This document shows, piece by piece, positions 34,335-45,272 of a DNA stretch of 64,000 bases (its first letter is position 1; each line of letters starts with the position of its first letter). The stretch spans positions 124,001 through 188,000 of the forward strand of contig BLJB01000060.1 in the NCBI GenBank assembly GCA_013423325.1, given 5' to 3'. Under the pieces are notes generated by a model. That model ran no database searches, was not told the DNA's origin, and saw nothing but the letters and a program-made list of their open reading frames with translations. Source of the DNA: Usnea hakonensis. Lineage: Eukaryota > Ascomycota > Lecanoromycetes > Lecanorales > Parmeliaceae. The translations under genes were made by a program, and so were the position numbers.

Positions 34335-36315
34335 TCAAGCTGCACGTGCTCTGTCCCTCTCTTGATGTTTCCTCAACTTTGCGATCCAGGCATGGTGTAT
34401 GCTCCAGAGGCTGAATCCCACGCCAATCAAGCTCGCCCCCAGCGTGACAAAGTACGCATTACGATAACAATACAGACCATCTTTGCAATCTCGTTGCCCG
34501 TCGGGAAGGATAATCGAATGCTGGTCATAGATACCACCGTAGACCAGAGTAAAGATGTTACCGAAAAGTATGGGCGCGAGGGTCATGCAACCCCAATTCT
34601 GACTGAGGCCGTTCACGCCGAAGGTCTCAGCAACGAGTGATGGATAGACGCCGAAGAGGAAGCCATAGGCTAGGCCAGTCAAGCCGGACAAGAAGCCAAG
34701 AGCATGAGGATTATCAATTTGGGTCCCGCAGATTTGGGCGAGAAGAAAAAGGGTGCTGCTTATGAAGAGACACCAGTGGCGGCTCATATTCAGCTTCACA
34801 ATGAGGTCACTACCAATCCCTAGGTAAATGAAGTTAGCTTTGGATGTCAAAAACATACACCATTACATACCGCTTATGAGTCGACCGCAAAAGCTCGTAA
34901 AAGAGAGAATCTCAACATGCATCAATTGCCGTTCTTGTATGAATTCTGAGGAGGCACTGTCGTCATAATGGTGCCATATCGCTCTGGCCTACAGAGAAGG
35001 TAAGAATGGTCAACCAAAATGAAAAGAAAAGGGTAAGAAGGTGGGGAGATTTACGTCGCTTCCAATATTGCTAAGCAACTCGTTAGTCTATCGCCCTTCT
35101 ACGCAGGAAAAAGCAATGACTTACTTAATTGTCATGGTACCAATGCCAGTCAGCAAACCCATCAACAGCCAGAGTAGGTAGAAATTCATGTGTGAAAGCA
35201 TCGCTATACCTCGTATATCTACATGGTGTGAGTCATAATCCTTTGCACTATTTATCTCGTTTTGTCCACATGGCACGTCACCTGGACACGATCCAGACGA
35301 CCTAGATAGCAGGGAAGACGTCTCTTCAATGCCTTGACTATGGGTTTCGTGGTGATTGGGACACGATGGATCCTTGAACGCATCTTTATGAACAATTTGC
35401 CTACCTGGCTCGCAAGACAAGCGACCTGCGCTGCGCCTACTGTCTCCCGATTTGGTTCGTTGAAGTAAAGTTGATGCATCAGAGTTGCTTCGTTCGAGTG
35501 AGCCAGGCAGAGGGTCGTACGACTGCGGGAGTGGCACAATGCGAAGAAGGAAGCTCCCAACGAAAGGGATCGTAAATGTAGCGACAGCTAACAACAGGAG
35601 TAGGTCTGAAGTATTGTCCGGGAAAGCCAACGACGATATCGATGCGAAGAAAAAGGCACTCAGACCAAACGCCGATAGGGGAAAGGCGGTTGCAGTCCCA
35701 CGATTGTCCGGCCAATTCAGAGCAGCTGAAGATGTGAGCCTCTAGCGAGCGTGGTGAAAGATCCAGCCTTACACGTCTTGACGGCGCCTGCGAAAGCGCC
35801 GCAACCTCCAATTCCGGTCAAGAAAGCGAACGCACATAGCCACGGCATCGATATCGAGCCAGGGCCACCATCATAGGCTGCGGTGATGTCAGAATCCCGA
35901 CTCTTGGCCCGCCTGGAGCTCCATACCTCTGTACAGCGAGAAGTAGCCCACTCCCAATGACACAGCACCAAAGAGAGCGCCTGGCCTTGGACCTTTCGCA
36001 TCAACCATGAGGCCTATTGGGATGCCGGCGGTGTACATGCCCATATTACCGAACGTGCCCTGCTATGTATAAGACGCACGTTCCCTCGTTTTGAGGAGCA
36101 GATAGCTCACGATCAAATTGCTCTGAGTTGAGGAGAGCTTCATCTTCTCTGCGAATTCTGGTGCCCATGCTGAGTACGCATACTATCGCTACAATTAGCG
36201 TTTGTACAAAGACAAATTGTGTTGGCATATCGACATTGGTTCCGCACGCCAGTGATATGACGGTGGCTGCAACCACCGATACTACTCTCGCTGTTCTCAA
36301 CTTGATTCCAGGCAT
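34335..36315 (-). CDS. Major facilitator superfamily transporter, nodulin-like
   Basis: Eight exons: 36315-36235, 36182-36111, 36059-35927, 35877-35773, 35725-35125, 35070-35055 (16 nt), 34988-34871 and 34819-34335, giving 536 residues. Joined, they read LACGTN/YAYSAWAPEF/STQSNLI/GTFGNMG and give about 12 hydrophobic helices with a central hydrophilic loop (~220-330) rich in Ser, His and Asp. The N-terminal half matches the nodulin-like MFS family (YMR155W/Mch1-like in yeast), with conserved GPRPG, GGCGAFAGAVKT and NWPDNRGTATAFPLSAFGLSAFFF. The substrate is unknown. Every intron is frame-restoring. The first donor is GTCGAT, atypical. It is divergent from tms1. Confidence 0.9.
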
Positions 36316-36775
36316 GGTAGTGCGGTAGTGGATTTAGAGATGGAAAGTCCTTTGTGAGAGGTCGATTGGTCATGACCATGTTGCCATGGCGGTAAAGCGA
36401 GTAATGGTCATCTTGAGGAATGAAATCATTGAATTTAAGAAAATCAATGAATATGGGCTGACAATAGAAACATAGGTCGTAGAGCACTCTAGTGAATTTG
36501 CTGTGTAAAGTAAAGTAAGATAGCTAAGGTAAAGTATCTTACGCATACAAAATCAGGTCCGAGGGTCCTTATAGCAATGGGGGCCACATGTGAGACTTAT
36601 CAGTGCCAAGAAAATGATATCATGAAAATACCCTAACTGCTTCTAGATGGTGGAGTTGCAGTCTGCAGACTGCCTAAAGTGCTACTCTACACGAAGATTC
36701 TCCGTCTTCTCAGCCTTCAATCTTCAACCTCCAACCTCCATCCAACAAAAGGGAGAAAACAATTTGGTGGACACT
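36316..36775. promoter_or_regulatory. Divergent promoter region of the MFS gene and tms1
   Basis: 460 bp between divergent starts. A cluster AAAGTAAAGTAAG, CTAAGGTAAAGTATCTTACG occurs at 36507-36543. No independent gene seen. Confidence 0.5.
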
Positions 36776-38412
36776 ATGGGCGCCCTTCTCTCGCTTCCAC
36801 TATTGGCTGTCCCGAGTCTGGGAAGTGTAAGTCGATTCCCTTCATTTGTCTTCAACGGGTTTCGCTTCATTGCTTGCACTTTGCTTCGGTGCTTGATTAA
36901 CCTAACTTTACTTCTAGCTGATGACCTTTGGGGCTTCATGCTGTGGAGCTGCCACCTGTTCCGCAGTATGCAGTGCCTGTGGAAAATTTCAGAGCAGGTA
37001 GATGATCTCTGCACATGTTGAAGCATGTATAGCTAACACGCGGCAAGCATGGCCACTCGCATCGCTTACGCAGTCATTCTCCTACTCAATTCAATCATAT
37101 CCTGGCTGATGCTCACTCCATGGGCTCTTAAGAAGCTGGAACACCTGACTTTGGATTACATGTCAATAACGTGTGAGGGAAAGCAATGCTATGGCTTCGT
37201 CGCCGTTCAGCGGGTCAACTTTGCTCTCGGTCTGTTCCACTTCGCACTTGCGATCCTGCTACTTGGCGTCAAATCCTCGAAGGACGGACGGGCTGCTTTA
37301 CAAAATGGTTACTGGGGCCCCAAAATCATCGTTTGGTTGGCTTTCGTTGTCATAACCTTTCTCATTCCAGAGGCTTTCTTTCAGATTTGGGGCAAATACT
37401 TCGCGCTAGCTGGAGCCATGGTGTTTTTGCTCCTCGGACTCATCCTTTTAGTCGATCTTGCGCACACATGGGCCGAGTTCTGCCTAGAAAAGATCGAGAA
37501 CTACGATTCCAAGGCATGGAGGGGCGTTCTCATTGGGTCAACGCTTGGCATGTATACCGTGTCGTTCGCCATGACCATTGTCATGTACATTTTCTTCGCG
37601 AACAGTGGCTGTGCGATGAATCAAACTGCGATTACAGTGCGTCTATTGCAACTCAACATACCAGACTGCCGCTAATCACTGCCTAGGTAAATCTCATCGT
37701 CCTGCTCATAATTTCTGCCATCTCGGTGCACCCCATGATCCAAGAATACAACCCTCAAGCTGGCCTTGCGCAGTCCGCCATGGTTGCCGTCTACTGTACC
37801 TACCTCACCATGTCCGCCGTATCCATGGAGCCCGATGACCACCATTGCAATCCTCTCATCCGTGCCAGTGGTACTCGCACAGCTTCCATCGTCATCGGGG
37901 CGGTCGTTACTATGCTTACAATCGCATATACCACTACCCGCGCTGCGACCCAGGGAATCGCTCTAAGCAGCCAAACCAGCCACTCCTATAGCAAGCTTGG
38001 TTCAGAAGATACCGCAGAGCACGGTCTCGTCGATACTCAGCCCTCTTCTTCTCGACGTGAAATGCGTGCAGAAGCCCTCCGTGCTGCGGTTGAAGCTGGC
38101 AGTCTTCCTGCCAATGCTCTTGATGACGACGACGATGAAGAGTCTAACGACGGTCACGGCGGAAAAGATGATGAGAGGGGAGGCACACAATATAATTACT
38201 CCCTCTTCCACGTCATTTTCTTGCTGGCCACCTGCTGGGTCGCTACCTTACTCACGCAAAACATCGATTTTGAAAACGCTGGTGACTTTGCAGCTGTTGG
38301 GAGGACATACTGGGCTAGCTGGGTGAAGATTGTGAGCGCATGGGTGGCATATGGTATTTATACATGGAGCCTGGTGGCGCCAGTCACGATGCCAGACCGC
38401 TTTGGCTACTAA
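36776..38412 (+). CDS. tms1: SERINC/TMS1-family membrane protein
   Basis: Exons are 36776-36826, 36918-36997, 37048-37636 and 37687-38412, giving 481 residues. The N-terminus joins LGS to LMTFGASCCGAATCSAVCSAC, the cysteine-rich segment typical of SERINC/TDE1 proteins. There are about 10-11 hydrophobic helices. Conserved blocks are SITCEGKQCYGFVAVQRVNFAL, WGKYFALAGAMVF, VHPMIQEYNP and the C-terminal DRFGY. A cytosolic acidic loop (DDDDDEESND) lies before the last two helices. SERINCs are lipid-related proteins of ER/plasma membranes; serine incorporation into phospholipids is proposed but debated. The third exon uses an AAG acceptor, confirmed by the reading frame. Confidence 0.95.
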
Positions 38413-39097
38413 GATTAAGAAGCGAACGGGACCTTTGCTTTGGAATTGGGGAGCCTCCTTTTTTGGTGGATTTTCTGCCTAAGGCGTGAATAGGGATAGG
38501 CAGTCAGCACGGTGTTTCTGGGATCATATGTCAATGTAGGATATTTAGCGTGGGTAGTCGGTATCACGGGTGCGAGGGGGCTATTAATAGCCAAAGCACG
38601 AATTCGCTCGAATCAGGTGCAGGTCCATGATACGACATGTTAATTTTCTGAATTTTCTTAATCTAGAAATCGACCTCTTTAGGCGTGTGCGTGTGTATGG
38701 ATGCTCATGCCTGTCTCTCAAATTCGTAGGCCTTCGGCTCTCAGGATCCATTGCCACGTATTCGACAGCGCCATCATACGAGTACAGTACATCTAAGCGC
38801 CTAATCAGAGGGTATTAAGACTGGGGGACTCTCGCAGCCTTGACCATTACTTTTAATCAACGCGGACGACATGAAGTAAATGAGAATCGTGATACTGGTA
38901 CAAGTGTCCGTAAACCTCGAACAAAGCAAAAGGCGAAATGACAAGTAAATTAACATTAAGGTGTAGCGCAGCTCATATAGTCCCTCGGGATGCGAGAATC
39001 TAAAAGTCGCAGTGTACGTTTATCGTTTGACATCATCAGAAAGCCTAATGGTCGATACTGGTGATACACCAGACTGATCGAGGGCATTTCGGTAAGC
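38413..39097. other. Convergent 3' intergenic region
   Basis: 685 bp between convergent stops of tms1 and the GATA gene. ORFs here are short or shadow the GATA-factor C-terminus. Probably long 3' UTRs. Confidence 0.5.
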
Positions 39098-40418
39098 TTA
39101 GGTGTGCAGCCCGTCGGTGAAGATCTGAGGTGGCTCTGGGTACTCGGGATTTGAGACACGACTTCTCTTGGCAGGTGGCTGCTCGCCTCGTAATTCGGCA
39201 ACCTCACGCTCAAGATCGTCCACCTGGCGCTTCAAGTCTTCTTCCCGGCGCATCGCCTGATTCAAGGACTGACGCAGCTCGCTTGCTGAATCTTTGGGAA
39301 CCATCTCCGCTTGTGGCGCGCCACCTTGTTCATACTGATTGACCGTGCCTTTGTATAAGTCGTTTATGACCTCCAACTCACTCACCCGTGTCTTCAGAAA
39401 AGTGTTTGCTTGCAGTAAGCCTTCGTATGTCTGTGGCGGTTCCAGGTTGCGGTCATTGAAAGATGACGTGGAGCCCGGCGAGGGGTGACGCAGCTGAAAG
39501 GCAGGTATTGCAGGGGAGGGGAATGCATGCTCGGCTGACGAGACACCATCGAATATGTGTTGAGGAGCAATGTTGGAAGGATGAGCAGCGGTTTCATTGT
39601 GTGAGATCGGAGAGTTTGATCGATCGGACTCAGAATTGTGGGACACCCGCTGATTGCTGATATAAACTGGAGGTGGGGTACCCTCTGACTGAGATGCGGG
39701 CAAGCCGTTGCCGTCAAAGAGCGACTTGTCAGATCTGTCAGCATATTGCAGGGGCATCTCGGAATGTGCATACCTTTCGCTTCTGGCCCTGACCTGCAGT
39801 TTTGACGCGGTTGCGGCTCTTGATTACGTCTGTCTTAAGGGATATGGGCCGAGGCGTTCCATGAAGCTTGAGGAAGAGGCCACATGCATTGCAGAGGACC
39901 GATCCCAACTCGTCCCGTCGCCAGAGAGGTGTCGTCGATGTAGTACAGTTCTGGCATACAGGCTGTAAATTCCCAGGGTCACGGTCAGCAAATGTTGCCA
40001 TACTTCATACTAAGGCGCGCAAGCACAATATTTTCGCCTCTCGAACCACTTTTACAACCTCTTGACTTCGCGTTGAAATGCACTTTTCTTTTAAAGCGTT
40101 TGGAAAGAGGGAGCTTGAGAAGGAACGAAGCCCGATAAGCGATAAGTAATAAGCTCTTAGCGCGAAAAAAAAAGATCTGTGTCCCGCCAGCAATCTTAAA
40201 ACGTGGTCGTACATATTGTAAAGTATGTAGCACGATGTATGAAATATTCTTGCGCTACTCCTACTAGAATAGGAGGCATGCCTAAAAATCGATTTCTTGC
40301 TCTTCGGTTCCATTTGAAGTTTATGAGGGAATTAACCTTGAGCAAGACAGCACAGGGTACTCACAGGCGCGTTGCCTTGACCTGTTGTCGCAGCAGGTAA
40401 CGATGTAGCATAGCTCAT
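39098..40418 (-). CDS. areB: GATA-type zinc-finger transcription factor (AreB/ASD4/Dal80-like)
   Basis: Exons of the core form are 40418-40365, 39962-39774 and 39724-39098, giving 289 residues. The zinc finger is CX2C-X17-CX2C (CQNC ... CNAC) at about residues 21-46, followed by the basic tail TPRPISLKTDVIKSRNRVK. The last splice gives KRKSLFDGNGLPA. The C-terminal third has a Leu/Glu heptad coiled coil (RVSELEVINDLYK; EEDLKRQVDDLEREVAEL). One finger plus a C-terminal coiled coil is typical of the AreB/Nil2/ASD4 group, negative or modulating regulators of nitrogen metabolism that dimerise. The first intron is long (402 nt) and contains an alternative in-frame ATG (MATFADRD, near 40001). An upstream in-frame exon (see 40591-41006) may extend the N-terminus. 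Confidence 0.9.
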
Positions 40419-40435
40419 GGTCTGGGGGGCATCAT
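40415..40435 (-). promoter_or_regulatory. Putative uORF overlapping the areB start codon
   Basis: Two adjacent ATGs open a six-codon frame (MMPPRP) whose TGA overlaps the areB ATG as ATGA. If translation starts at 40418, this arrangement could couple or limit initiation. If the upstream exon is used the same bases are coding in another frame. Confidence 0.45.
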
Positions 40436-40590
40436 GATGCGCTCTATCAGTATCCAGCTGTCAGCTTCGGGCTTTCTTAAAATCGCACATGTGGATTGGT
40501 TCATTCAGCAGCCACGGGGTCGAAGCCAGAAAATGCAGCCAATTGGGGGTGTATGATAACATGGGATGCGTTGCATACTGGGGGAATTAC

Positions 40591-41006
40591 CGGAAGTGCG
40601 GCGACGGACCAGAGGCGACTGAAGCCAGAGTGGCCAGAGCAGGAAGCTTAAGAGGGTGCTGCTGTGCCGAGGCCGAAGAGCGCCGAGAGGTGTCCTGGTG
40701 GACGGAGGATGGCGAGGGCGCCCGATTATCTGTTGCAGAAGCCGTTTTTAAGACTGGCAGATCTCGGATCTGATGTGTAGCAGGTGATCGAAGTGTAGGA
40801 TCCAAAGGGGAGTGCCTGTAGATCAGGGGTACCGATACAGACGCCGTGGTTGCGGTTGTGAGGGATATCCTGGTGATAGGGAAGGAGGATAAAATTAAGA
40901 GGCTCGAGAAGGCTCGACAGCGCAACAAAGAGGCAATTCGGGAGATGCTGACGAAAAGGAGTGTGTTCAATTGTAGGTGGGTGTTTTGCCGGGACGCGGT
41001 AGTTGA
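40591..41006 (-). other. areB: Possible upstream coding exon of areB without an ATG
   Basis: The minus strand is open from an in-frame TAA at 41009-41007 to a GTAATT donor after 40591. Splicing to an acceptor before 40443 reads ...SGPSPHFR/AHHDAPQT/MSYATSL in frame with the GATA factor. The peptide includes RDLPVLKTASATDN and LKLPALATLASVASG, which look like the N-terminal region of longer AreB forms. No in-frame ATG exists in the stretch, so a further upstream exon, a non-AUG start, or use only as leader must be assumed. Confidence 0.55.
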
Positions 41007-41753
41007 TTAAGGAGCGATAGTAGGATTAAACGAGATGAAGAATTAATTGTAGAAATGGAAAGATTAGATGTAGAAGTAGGACAAGGACGGAGAAAGATTG
41101 ATAAATAAGAATAATGCAGATTAACGGATGGAATGAATGAAATGAATGAAATGAATGAATGAGTTGAGTGGGTGAATGAGTGAATGAGTGAATGGCCTTC
41201 TAAATCATTATTTTATTATTAGGTATAAGTAAGTAGGTAATTAATGGACTGATTTGATTACGGGTATGTACCTAAAGTACTCTATTTTGGCTTGAAGTGT
41301 CAAAGGCTTAGGAGGACGTTCATCTTATGGGGGGCCGCACGGCAGAAGTAAAAAGATTAAAGGGATGAGATTGAGCCGATCTGCCCAAAATCTGCCGCCC
41401 TACACTTTAAATTTTTAGACTTTAAGCTCGTAAACTCTAGAGAAGCAACGCTCGCATGAGCGTTTAAAACACCACGATGCTATTTTAGGCTACTGTCATT
41501 TCACGTGCTAATTGCTCTTTTGATCCCCTCCATATACTCATCATGAATTGACTCGTTTCCAAAATGACGTGCACTACAAAGGATCCTTCCTTCATCTCCT
41601 TGCGCCTGAGAGGTTTCGAAAATCAACCATCAAACAAGCAAGCCAATTGCACTTACTCAAAATCCATTCCCTAACCTTACACGCGCAGTTAGGTAGACAT
41701 CATCTGCGGAACTTCGATAGAACGTATACATGTCCCGTCAAAGATGACGTGAT
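41007..41753. promoter_or_regulatory. Divergent regulatory region between areB and pms1
   Basis: AT-rich intergenic DNA of about 750 bp containing a TGAA/TGAG short tandem repeat, TAGGTA words near 41220-41280 and an ACGTGC site near 41502. No homologous ORF. Promoters of both divergent genes are expected here. Confidence 0.5.
41127..41195. repeat. Imperfect TGAA/TGAG short tandem repeat
   Basis: About 69 bases made of GAATGAAT, GAAATGAAT and GAGTGAAT units, with period 4 shifting to 8-9. It lies in the divergent promoter region of areB and pms1 and could be length-variable between strains. Confidence 0.85.
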
Positions 41754-44700
41754 ATGGCAACCATCAAGGCCCTTGAAGGCCGCACGGTTCATCAAATTCA
41801 GTCCGGCCAAGTCATTGTAGACCTGTGCTCGGTTGTAAAGGAGTTGCTGGAGAACAGTTTAGATGCTGGAGCTACAGCTATCGACGTTCGTTTCAAGAAC
41901 AATGGTCTTGACTCCATCGAGGTTCAAGACAATGGGAGTGGCATAGTACATGGAAATTACGAGACCATCGCCTTAAAGCATTACACATCCAAGCTTACGA
42001 GCTACGATGACCTTTCTTCTCTGCAAACTTTTGGCTTCCGAGGCGAAGCTCTTTCCTCTCTTTGCGCTCTCTCCAAATTTCACGTCACGACTGCCCGTGC
42101 AGATGAAGCTCCAAAGGGCACGAGACTGGACTTCGAGATGTCTGGCAAATTGAAATGTACCCAGGTCGTGGCAAGCCAGAAAGGTACTGCGGTTACTGTC
42201 GAGGACCTTTTCACGAGTCTGCCCGTTCGGAGAAGGGAGTTGGAGAAAAACATTAAGAGGGAGTATGGCAAAGTCCTCAATGTTCTCCAGGCCTATGCTT
42301 GCATTAGTACGCAAGCTCGAATCTCCGTCAGCAATTTCATGGCAAAGGGCAAGAAAGTGTCGGTATTCGCAACAAAGTCGAATCAGACTACGAGGGAGAA
42401 TATTGCAAGTATTTTCGGTACAAAAGCATTGCCCGCCCTCGTTGCTATGAGTCTCAGCTTCGAGCTTCAGCCTACGAAGATCCGAGGCTCTAGTCCCGAG
42501 TAAGTATCACGATCACTCATGAAGAAGACGAGGTCCTGACTGCAAAGTAATAAGCGAGTACAAGTCCTTGGTCATGTCTCGAGGCCCATCTTTGGCGAGG
42601 GTCGCCAGGCACCTGACCGCCAGATGTTCTTCGTCAATTCAAGGCCTTGTGGGCTTCCTCAAGTAGCCAGAGTCTTCAACGAGGTCTACAAGTCTTACAA
42701 TGTTTCACAGTCACCGTTCATATTTGCGAATATAAAATTGGACACTAGTACGTGGCTTTAAAGATACCAAGATTACTTTCTGATGACCCTAGATGCGTAC
42801 GATGTCAACGTTTCGCCCGATAAGAGAACGATTTTATTACACGATCAAACTAATTTGTTAGAGTCTATCCGGGTCTGTACCCGCTCTAGGGTCCCGGGAA
42901 AGTGGAGCTGACCGCTGCAGATTGCTCTGACCGCGCTTTTCGAGCAACAGGATCAGACCGTACCACAATCTTATAAATCTAGTCATAAACTCCCTTCGTT
43001 CAGACCGCTTACGGTTAGTCGGGAAACCTCAAGCGCTGATGACACGCCCACGCCTGCGAATTACGCATTGCCGTCCCCGAAGGTCCGAGTATCTGATGAT
43101 GATGATGATGATGATGATGAGTATGAAGTACTGAGTGTGAAAGATTCCTCCGCTGAAGACGGAGGCGATCACGGTCTGATTGAAAGCTTTGCAGGCCGTG
43201 ACAGTAGGAAGCGTGCTGTAAAGGCTGTCTCAGCTCCGGCGGCAGCGAATAAAGCGGGATTATTGTCAAAAGAGAAGCAAAAGCTAGTCAAAAAGCTCCG
43301 CAGAGAGCAAGAGCAATCACCTGAGCTTGACAATTATGATGACGATCAAGATGTGGTGGACGCTGAATCGACGCTGAACCGTATTGCCAGACCCGTGGAA
43401 GACTTCAACCGGAGGCTTACCGAGCAGCAGCGTAAGTCGCTCGAGACTCCAACCACCAAGGAGCCTCTCTCCCACGAGGATGTCGAGAAGTCGTCACCAA
43501 TGGGCAATGAATCAGAGACGGGGCCTTCTTCAGGAATATTTCAAAGCGCCTTTGACCGAATGCGCCCTTCGCGCAATGCTCCAGAGGTTGCAACAATAAC
43601 CATAGGCTCAAAGTCTACCACTTCTGTACTTGGACCATCTTGCTCCTTTACACAACCCAAACTCGACTTGACACCATCCAGTCCGACTACTCCAACATGC
43701 CTTGCCGATGATCCAACACGACAGAAGTTCAGTAGCAGTATCAGAGCCTTTGCTGCTCCTGGCTCTGACCTAGTCCAGTCCGTCGGGAGGCCACAAAGCA
43801 AGTCACGGACGTCTCGGCCATATTCCGTCAGTCTTGGTGACAATGAAGACAAAATTCCTGAAACGGAAACAAGTCCGACTCCGTCTGCAGAGAAAAGCCA
43901 AAGCTCAGCCGAGTCCCCAAGTCTTCATGCCGATCAGTTTCAGGAAACGGTCTGTGCAGGGTCTGAATCCGATGGCGACTATGTGGATGATGACGATAAG
44001 AAAGCTCGAGAAGAAGCGCTAGTTGCCGAATTGATCGAACAAGCCGAGGAAAAGGCAGTTATGCCCTCTCAAGACAATATCAGACGTGCAGATCAGATTT
44101 TGAAAGGACGCGGGCAAAAGAACTGTACCACGCATCTCATTCAGATGATCGTTCAATCCGCAGAAAGGATTAATCAGCAGGTGCAAGCTCTAGAGATGGC
44201 TTTGCAAGTATCTGCTGATTACGGCTTCTCACAAAATTCTACGGCTTTCATCGAGGACACATCTGTAGAAGAGCGGTTGTCGCTGACCGTCTCAAAGGCT
44301 GACTTTGCGGACATGCACATAATAGGCCAATTTAATCTCGGTTTCATTCTCGCTGTCCGTGCTCCCTCCCCCTCTTCGCCTGATCCTGATCTTTTCATAA
44401 TCGACCAGCACGCCTCTGACGAGAAGTACAATTTCGAGCGTCTTCAGGCCAATACGATTGTCCAAAACCAACGCCTAGTCCATCCATACAGACTGGATCT
44501 CACCGCCATCGAAGAAGAAATAGTCCTCGATAACAGCGAGACTTTGCTAAAGAACGGTTTCCAAGTCGAAATGGACATCAGTGGCAACGCAGAAGTGGGT
44601 CGTCGCTGTAAGCTCATCTCTCTCCCAATGAGCCGAGAGGTTACTTTCGACATTACCGACCTTGAAGAACTCATTACGCTGCTTGCCGAGAACCCTTCCT

Positions 44701-45104
44701 CTTCCTCGTCGGAAAATGTCCCTCGGCCGACCAAGGTGCGACGTATGCTCGCCATGCGCGCTTGCCGTAGTAGTGTCATGATAGGAAAGACTCTCACGCT
44801 GAAGCAGATGGGCGCATTGGTGAGGAAGATGGGAGAAATTGACAAGCCGTGGAATTGTCCGCATGGTCGACCGACTATGAGACATTTATGTGGGTTGCGA
44901 GAGTGGGAAGGCTGGAAAGAGGACGGCGGGATAGCCGGTTTGGAGGAGGAAAGGGGCATGATTGAGTGGGGAACGTGGATTCAAGGCGTGAGGGAGCAAA
45001 ACGAAGAAATGGGGCAAGCTGAGTATGGTGGGAAGGAGGAGCATGTGGACAATAGCCTCGACAGCAGTGTGGCTGGAGCTGCGGAGGAGGAGGACCAGCC
45101 CTGA
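41754..45104 (+). CDS. pms1: DNA mismatch repair protein PMS1 (MutL homologue)
   Basis: Exons are 41754-42499, 42548-42747, 42793-42872 and 42921-45104, giving 1069 residues. The GHKL ATPase is complete: ELLENSLDAGAT (Mg/ATP Asn), QDNGSGI and GFRGEALSSL within the first ~110 residues. The transducer domain contains RQMFFVNSRPCGLPQ and YDVNVSPDKRTILLHDQ. A long disordered acidic linker (~380-800) follows, with eight consecutive Asp encoded by a pure GAT run. The C-terminal domain holds the endonuclease motif DQHASDEKYNFE, then ACRSSVMIG and CPHGRPTM, the zinc/endonuclease-site elements of Pms1/PMS2. It pairs with Mlh1 to nick the strand to be repaired. The second exon uses an AAG acceptor. Confidence 0.96.
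43095..43118 (+). repeat. (GAT)8 microsatellite inside pms1
   Basis: Eight perfect GAT units encode Asp in the disordered linker of PMS1. In-frame length changes here would not destroy the ATPase or endonuclease domains. Confidence 0.9.
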
Positions 45105-45272
45105 AACCAGATGAGTGAGCTTTCTTAGAGACATTGTACCGAATATATCGACCACAAGCATATCACACGCGCAGATGTCAGCCGTGAAACACGCAGGAAT
45201 ATGTAACCTATTATCCACGTTGTCCAACCTGGTCTTGATTCAAAATAGATGCATGCTCTTTTGACTAAGAGC

